Shown here in pieces: positions 52,998 to 55,844 of a DNA stretch of 55,844 bases; position 1 is the stretch's first letter, and every line of letters starts with the position of its first letter. The notes under the pieces are model-generated. The model was not told where the DNA came from. It made no database searches and saw nothing but the letters and a program-made list of their open reading frames with translations. The DNA comes from Ga0077527 sp038144955 (lineage in GTDB: Bacteria > Pseudomonadota > Gammaproteobacteria > Burkholderiales > SG8-41), in assembly GCA_038144955.1 (NCBI GenBank), contig JAYQOT010000007.1:1-55844 (forward strand), read 5' to 3'. A program made the position numbers and the translations under genes.

Positions 52998-53860
52998 TGA
53001 ACACTACGGCAACTCCTGCGCAGTCTGGCGCAGCACCTTCGGGCAAAGGCGCCATCCGCATCGATAACGTGGTCAAAATCTATGACCCGGAAGGTGCGGC
53101 CGTCATGGCCGTCGATCATTGCTCACTGGATATTGCTGCCGGTGAAATTTGCATGATCGTCGGCCCTTCAGGGTGCGGCAAGACGACCCTGCTCAACGCC
53201 ATCGCCGGTTTTCACAGCATCAATTCGGGCTCCATACACCTCGACGGTGAACTGCTTTGCGGAGACGGCAAACCCCAAGCCGAACCCGGACCGGACCGGA
53301 TTGTCGTTTTTCAGAATGGCGCACTTTTCCCCTGGAAAACCGTTCTTGATAACGTCGCATTCGGCCCGATCATGCAAGGCCGGATGACCAAGGCAGAGGC
53401 CAATGAGAAAGCCATGTCGATGATGGCTGATGCCGGCCTGTCAGGTGTTGAGCATAACTTCCCGGGAGAAATTTCATCCGGAATGCGACGTCGCGTCGAA
53501 ATTGTCCGGGCGCTGATGAATGATCCGAAAGTTTTGCTGCTCGACGAACCTTACCGTGCGCTGGATTCACTGACCAAGTCAGTCATGCACGAGGCACTGC
53601 TTGAAATCTATTACAAAAATAAAGTCACCATATTTTTTATTACCCACGACCTGGAGGAGGCGGTGTTTCTCGGTCACAAGGTGGCAATCATGACGACACG
53701 CCCATGTCGCCCGAAAAAGGTTCTCAACGTGGATATTCCGCATCCCCGGGATTACAGCGTGCTGACTTCCAAGCGTTTTCGCGAATTGATTGATGAAACC
53801 AGTGAGGCGGTGCATGAAGAGGCGCTAAAGGCCTTTGCGGCCGGGGAAAAGGAGGGCTGA
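52997..53860 (+). CDS. ABC transporter ATP-binding protein 1 (degenerate signature motif)
   Basis: NitT/TauT-type ATPase of 287 residues. Walker A GPSGCGKTT is at 56-64, Q-loop Q106, Walker B LLLDEP with E184, and switch histidine H217 (FITHD). The signature LSGGQ is replaced by ISSGM at 159-163. It overlaps the preceding permease gene by one base and is three bases from the next permease. Paired with the second ATPase, whose signature is intact but switch histidine is missing, it would supply the Walker and histidine half of the one consensus ATP site. Confidence 0.9.
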   Translation: MNTTATPAQSGAAPSGKGAIRIDNVVKIYDPEGAAVMAVDHCSLDIAAGEICMIVGPSGCGKTTLLNAIAGFHSINSGSIHLDGELLCGDGKPQAEPGPDRIVVFQNGALFPWKTVLDNVAFGPIMQGRMTKAEANEKAMSMMADAGLSGVEHNFPGEISSGMRRRVEIVRALMNDPKVLLLDEPYRALDSLTKSVMHEALLEIYYKNKVTIFFITHDLEEAVFLGHKVAIMTTRPCRPKKVLNVDIPHPRDYSVLTSKRFRELIDETSEAVHEEALKAFAAGEKEG

Positions 53861-53863
53861 TCA

Positions 53864-54733
53864 ATGAGTGCAAAAAAAATATTCGGTCCTGCTCTGTGGC
53901 GTGGCGCCTTTTCCATCGGCATGTTTCTCCTCCTTTGGGAACTTGGATCGCAATCCAAGGTATGGATAAAGTGGGAAGTATTCGCATGGTTGCGCGAACT
54001 CAATACCCTCATCGGCTGGAGGCAGGTCAGTCTTCCCTGGATAGGCGCGGTACCTGCACCTACGGAAGTGCTGCAGGCATGGCTAGGCGTACTTGGCGAT
54101 GTCGGGTACTGGCATAGCTGGTATATGAGTTTTTTCAGGGTTATAGGCGGATTCATCGCCGCAATGCTTATTGGAATCCCTTTCGGACTGCTGCTGGCGG
54201 TAAGCCGCACTGCCTATAACATCGGTTTCCCCTCATTCGAAGTGCTGCGCCCGATCCCGCCTCTGGCCTGGGTTCCTGCATCCATCATTTTCTGGCCTAC
54301 ACAGGAGCTGTCGATCACTTTCGTCACATTTTTGGGAGCCTTCTATACCATCGTCATCAACGTAGTCGGTGGGGCCAAATCCATTGACGGACGTTTTTTC
54401 CAGGCGGCTCAAAGCATGGGCTCGAGTTCCTGGGACATTTTCCGCCGCATCATACTTCCCGGAACGCTTCCCTCGATCGTGGTGGGTTCAGCTGTCGGGA
54501 TGGGCATTACCTGGGAGGTGGTTGTGGCCGCTGAAATGATTTCCGGCGGTGGCAGCCAGATCGGTGGGACGGCCGGTGGCGGATTGGGCTTTTTTATCTG
54601 GAATTCATATGTCGGCGGCTCCTACGAGCAGATCGTAGTCGGGATGATCAGCATCGGCATCGCAGGTTTCTTCTCAAGCGAATTGCTGCGCGCTTTAGGC
54701 AAGTTCGTAACTCCGTGGCTGCGGTTGCGTTAG
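53864..54733 (+). CDS. ABC transporter permease 2
   Basis: NitT/TauT-type permease of 289 residues with about six transmembrane segments and the EAA-loop AKSIDGRFFQAAQSMGSSSW. It lacks the sensor domain seen on permease 1 but otherwise shares the FEVLRPIPPLAWVP region with it (FETLRPIPILAWVP in permease 1). The two permeases could thus pair as a heterodimer. It is three bases after ATPase 1 and ten before ATPase 2; ATG start. Confidence 0.88.
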   Translation: MSAKKIFGPALWRGAFSIGMFLLLWELGSQSKVWIKWEVFAWLRELNTLIGWRQVSLPWIGAVPAPTEVLQAWLGVLGDVGYWHSWYMSFFRVIGGFIAAMLIGIPFGLLLAVSRTAYNIGFPSFEVLRPIPPLAWVPASIIFWPTQELSITFVTFLGAFYTIVINVVGGAKSIDGRFFQAAQSMGSSSWDIFRRIILPGTLPSIVVGSAVGMGITWEVVVAAEMISGGGSQIGGTAGGGLGFFIWNSYVGGSYEQIVVGMISIGIAGFFSSELLRALGKFVTPWLRLR

Positions 54734-54743
54734 GAATCCGGAT

Positions 54744-55613
54744 ATGAGCGAAAACAACATCAGACCATCCATCGAAGCCGGAGAGCTTGTAATAGAAGGC
54801 GTCAGCAAGCACTACGGGCATGATCAGTTCCGCAAGGAGGTGGTCAAGAATTGTTCTTTCCGGGTTGAAAAAGGCAAGCTGACCGTCATGATCGGCGAAT
54901 CGGGATGCGGCAAATCCACGCTGATCAGATTGCTGGCAGGCTTCGAGAAGCCTAGCGTCGGGACAATAACCATTGATGGTAAGCCGGTCACCGGGCCTGA
55001 CAGGGATCGCCTAGTACTTTTCCAGGAAAGCGCACTGTTCCCGTGGATGACCACTTACGACAACATACTCTACGGTCCGCGTGCCCGTGGGGAACTAACC
55101 AAGGAAACCCTCGAGTTTGCGGAATTTCTGCTCAACAAGGTCGGCCTCAAGGATTTCAGGAAGAAGTACCCGACACAGCTCTCGGGAGGCATGCAGCGTC
55201 GAGCCGAGCTTGCGAGAGCCATGATCAATAACCCGCGCGTGATGATCCTGGACGAGCCATTTCGTGGTCTGGATGCCATGACGAAGGAATTGATGTGGGA
55301 GTACTACGCCGGTCTCTACGAGGAAAACCGCAGAACGAATTTTTTTGTCACTACCGACATTGACGAAGCGATTTTTCTCGCCGACCGTTTGCTCATCATG
55401 TCGAATATCCCGACTCAGGTGCGGGCGGTACTGGAAGTTGATCTGCCGAGACCGCGCAAGCTCTCGGATATCGTAAATAATGATCGTGCCAATGAAATCA
55501 AGATCCAGGCGCTTTCCATTCTGCACGAAGAGGCCATGAAGTCGTTCTCCAAAGGCAGTCGTGCTGCGGCCGATTTTGTCGAAGCCTATTCCAAGCGCAT
55601 GGTCAAGGAATGA
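54744..55613 (+). CDS. ABC transporter ATP-binding protein 2 (switch histidine replaced)
   Basis: ATPase of 289 residues. Walker A GESGCGKST is at 51-59, Q94, signature LSGGM at 146-150 and Walker B MILDEP with E171. The switch histidine expected in FVTHD is T204 (FVTTD, codon ACC at 55353-55355). Everything else fits a NitT/TauT-type ATPase. Its defect complements that of ATPase 1. The stop overlaps the next small gene as ATGA (55610-55613). Confidence 0.9.
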   Translation: MSENNIRPSIEAGELVIEGVSKHYGHDQFRKEVVKNCSFRVEKGKLTVMIGESGCGKSTLIRLLAGFEKPSVGTITIDGKPVTGPDRDRLVLFQESALFPWMTTYDNILYGPRARGELTKETLEFAEFLLNKVGLKDFRKKYPTQLSGGMQRRAELARAMINNPRVMILDEPFRGLDAMTKELMWEYYAGLYEENRRTNFFVTTDIDEAIFLADRLLIMSNIPTQVRAVLEVDLPRPRKLSDIVNNDRANEIKIQALSILHEEAMKSFSKGSRAAADFVEAYSKRMVKE

Positions 55614-55810
55614 CGCGATTGGAAACGCTGCTGAGCAGGGAGGTTGTTGTAGGTCTCGCCATTGTCGGTGCGATTGCCTCGACACTGGCGTCATGGCTCC
55701 AGAAACGCGCGGTTGTCGGCGAGCAGCGTGCCCGGCAACTGAACTATCTCGGCTACGGCTGTATGGGATTCAGCATGGTCTTGTTCATTGTTGCCGGTTT
55801 CCGGACTTAA
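55610..55810 (+). CDS. Small two-helix membrane protein, function unknown
   Basis: A 66-residue protein with two probable transmembrane helices, about 12-30 (VVVGLAIVGAIASTLASWL) and about 46-63 (LGYGCMGFSMVLFIVAGF), separated by a basic loop (QKRAVVGEQRARQ). I do not recognise a family. It is translationally coupled to ATPase 2 through ATGA, so it is likely made with the transporter and may be an accessory subunit. The last 34 bases of the window hold nothing recognisable. Confidence 0.6.
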   Translation: MTRLETLLSREVVVGLAIVGAIASTLASWLQKRAVVGEQRARQLNYLGYGCMGFSMVLFIVAGFRT

Positions 55811-55844
55811 TTCCCTCATTCATCTTCAGGCTGGACATTTGACA

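Noticed and set aside
50473..55613. Calling the importer a nitrate transporter of the NrtABCD type
   Set aside because: NrtC carries a fused binding-protein domain, which neither ATPase has here, and no nitrate reductase gene is present.

Overview
This window is a GC-rich chromosomal segment that looks like a betaproteobacterium. The evidence is gene content and order: dnaX-ybaB-recR-rluB, zipA-ligA, map-glnD divergent from rpsB, the long block rpsB-tsf-pyrH-frr-uppS-cdsA-dxr-rseP-bamA-skp-lpxD-fabZ-lpxA-lpxB-rnhB, then an RNA methyltransferase, ppsR/ppsA, and pyrG-kdsA-eno-ftsB. The lpx, kdsA and bamA genes show a Gram-negative outer membrane. I cannot fix family or species from the sequence alone. 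Two runs of N (17903-18204 and 39228-40099) are assembly gaps that truncate def, ppsR and ppsA. I saw no tRNA, rRNA, CRISPR array, insertion sequence or prophage.

Layout. 1-3382 (+): DNA replication and repair (dnaX, ybaB, recR) and the pseudouridine synthase rluB. 3249-7950 (-): queF, dapC, dapD, pilU, prmB. 8053-17902 (+): smc, zipA, ligA, galU, a DsrE-family protein, a hypoxanthine phosphoribosyltransferase beside a methylthioinosine phosphorylase, and def. 18215-21622 (-): map and glnD. 21934-36096 (+): the translation, isoprenoid and outer-membrane block. 36107-38407: a divergent senB/senA pair that predicts selenoneine synthesis, inserted between rnhB and a TrmH-family methyltransferase gene. 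40100-46702 (+): ppsA, pyrG, kdsA, eno, ftsB.

46900-55810 (+) is the accessory and most unusual part. One co-directional locus encodes a complete Rieske non-haem iron oxygenase (alpha, beta, flavin reductase, Rieske ferredoxin), a NitT/TauT-type ABC importer (binding protein, two permeases, two ATPases), and a small two-helix membrane protein. The ferredoxin carries a C-terminal cyclic-nucleotide-binding-like domain. One permease carries a closely related domain at its N-terminus. The two ATPases are complementary in their defects: the first lacks a proper signature motif and the second lacks the switch histidine. This predicts one heteromeric transporter with one consensus and one degenerate ATP site. 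My reading is an uptake-and-oxidation system for a small anionic or sulfonate-like compound, with import and electron supply gated by the same kind of sensor. The substrate is unknown.

Many junctions overlap by ATGA or TTGA, so much of the segment is tightly coupled. TTG starts are frequent and were chosen where overlap, Shine-Dalgarno sequence or family N-terminus supports them.
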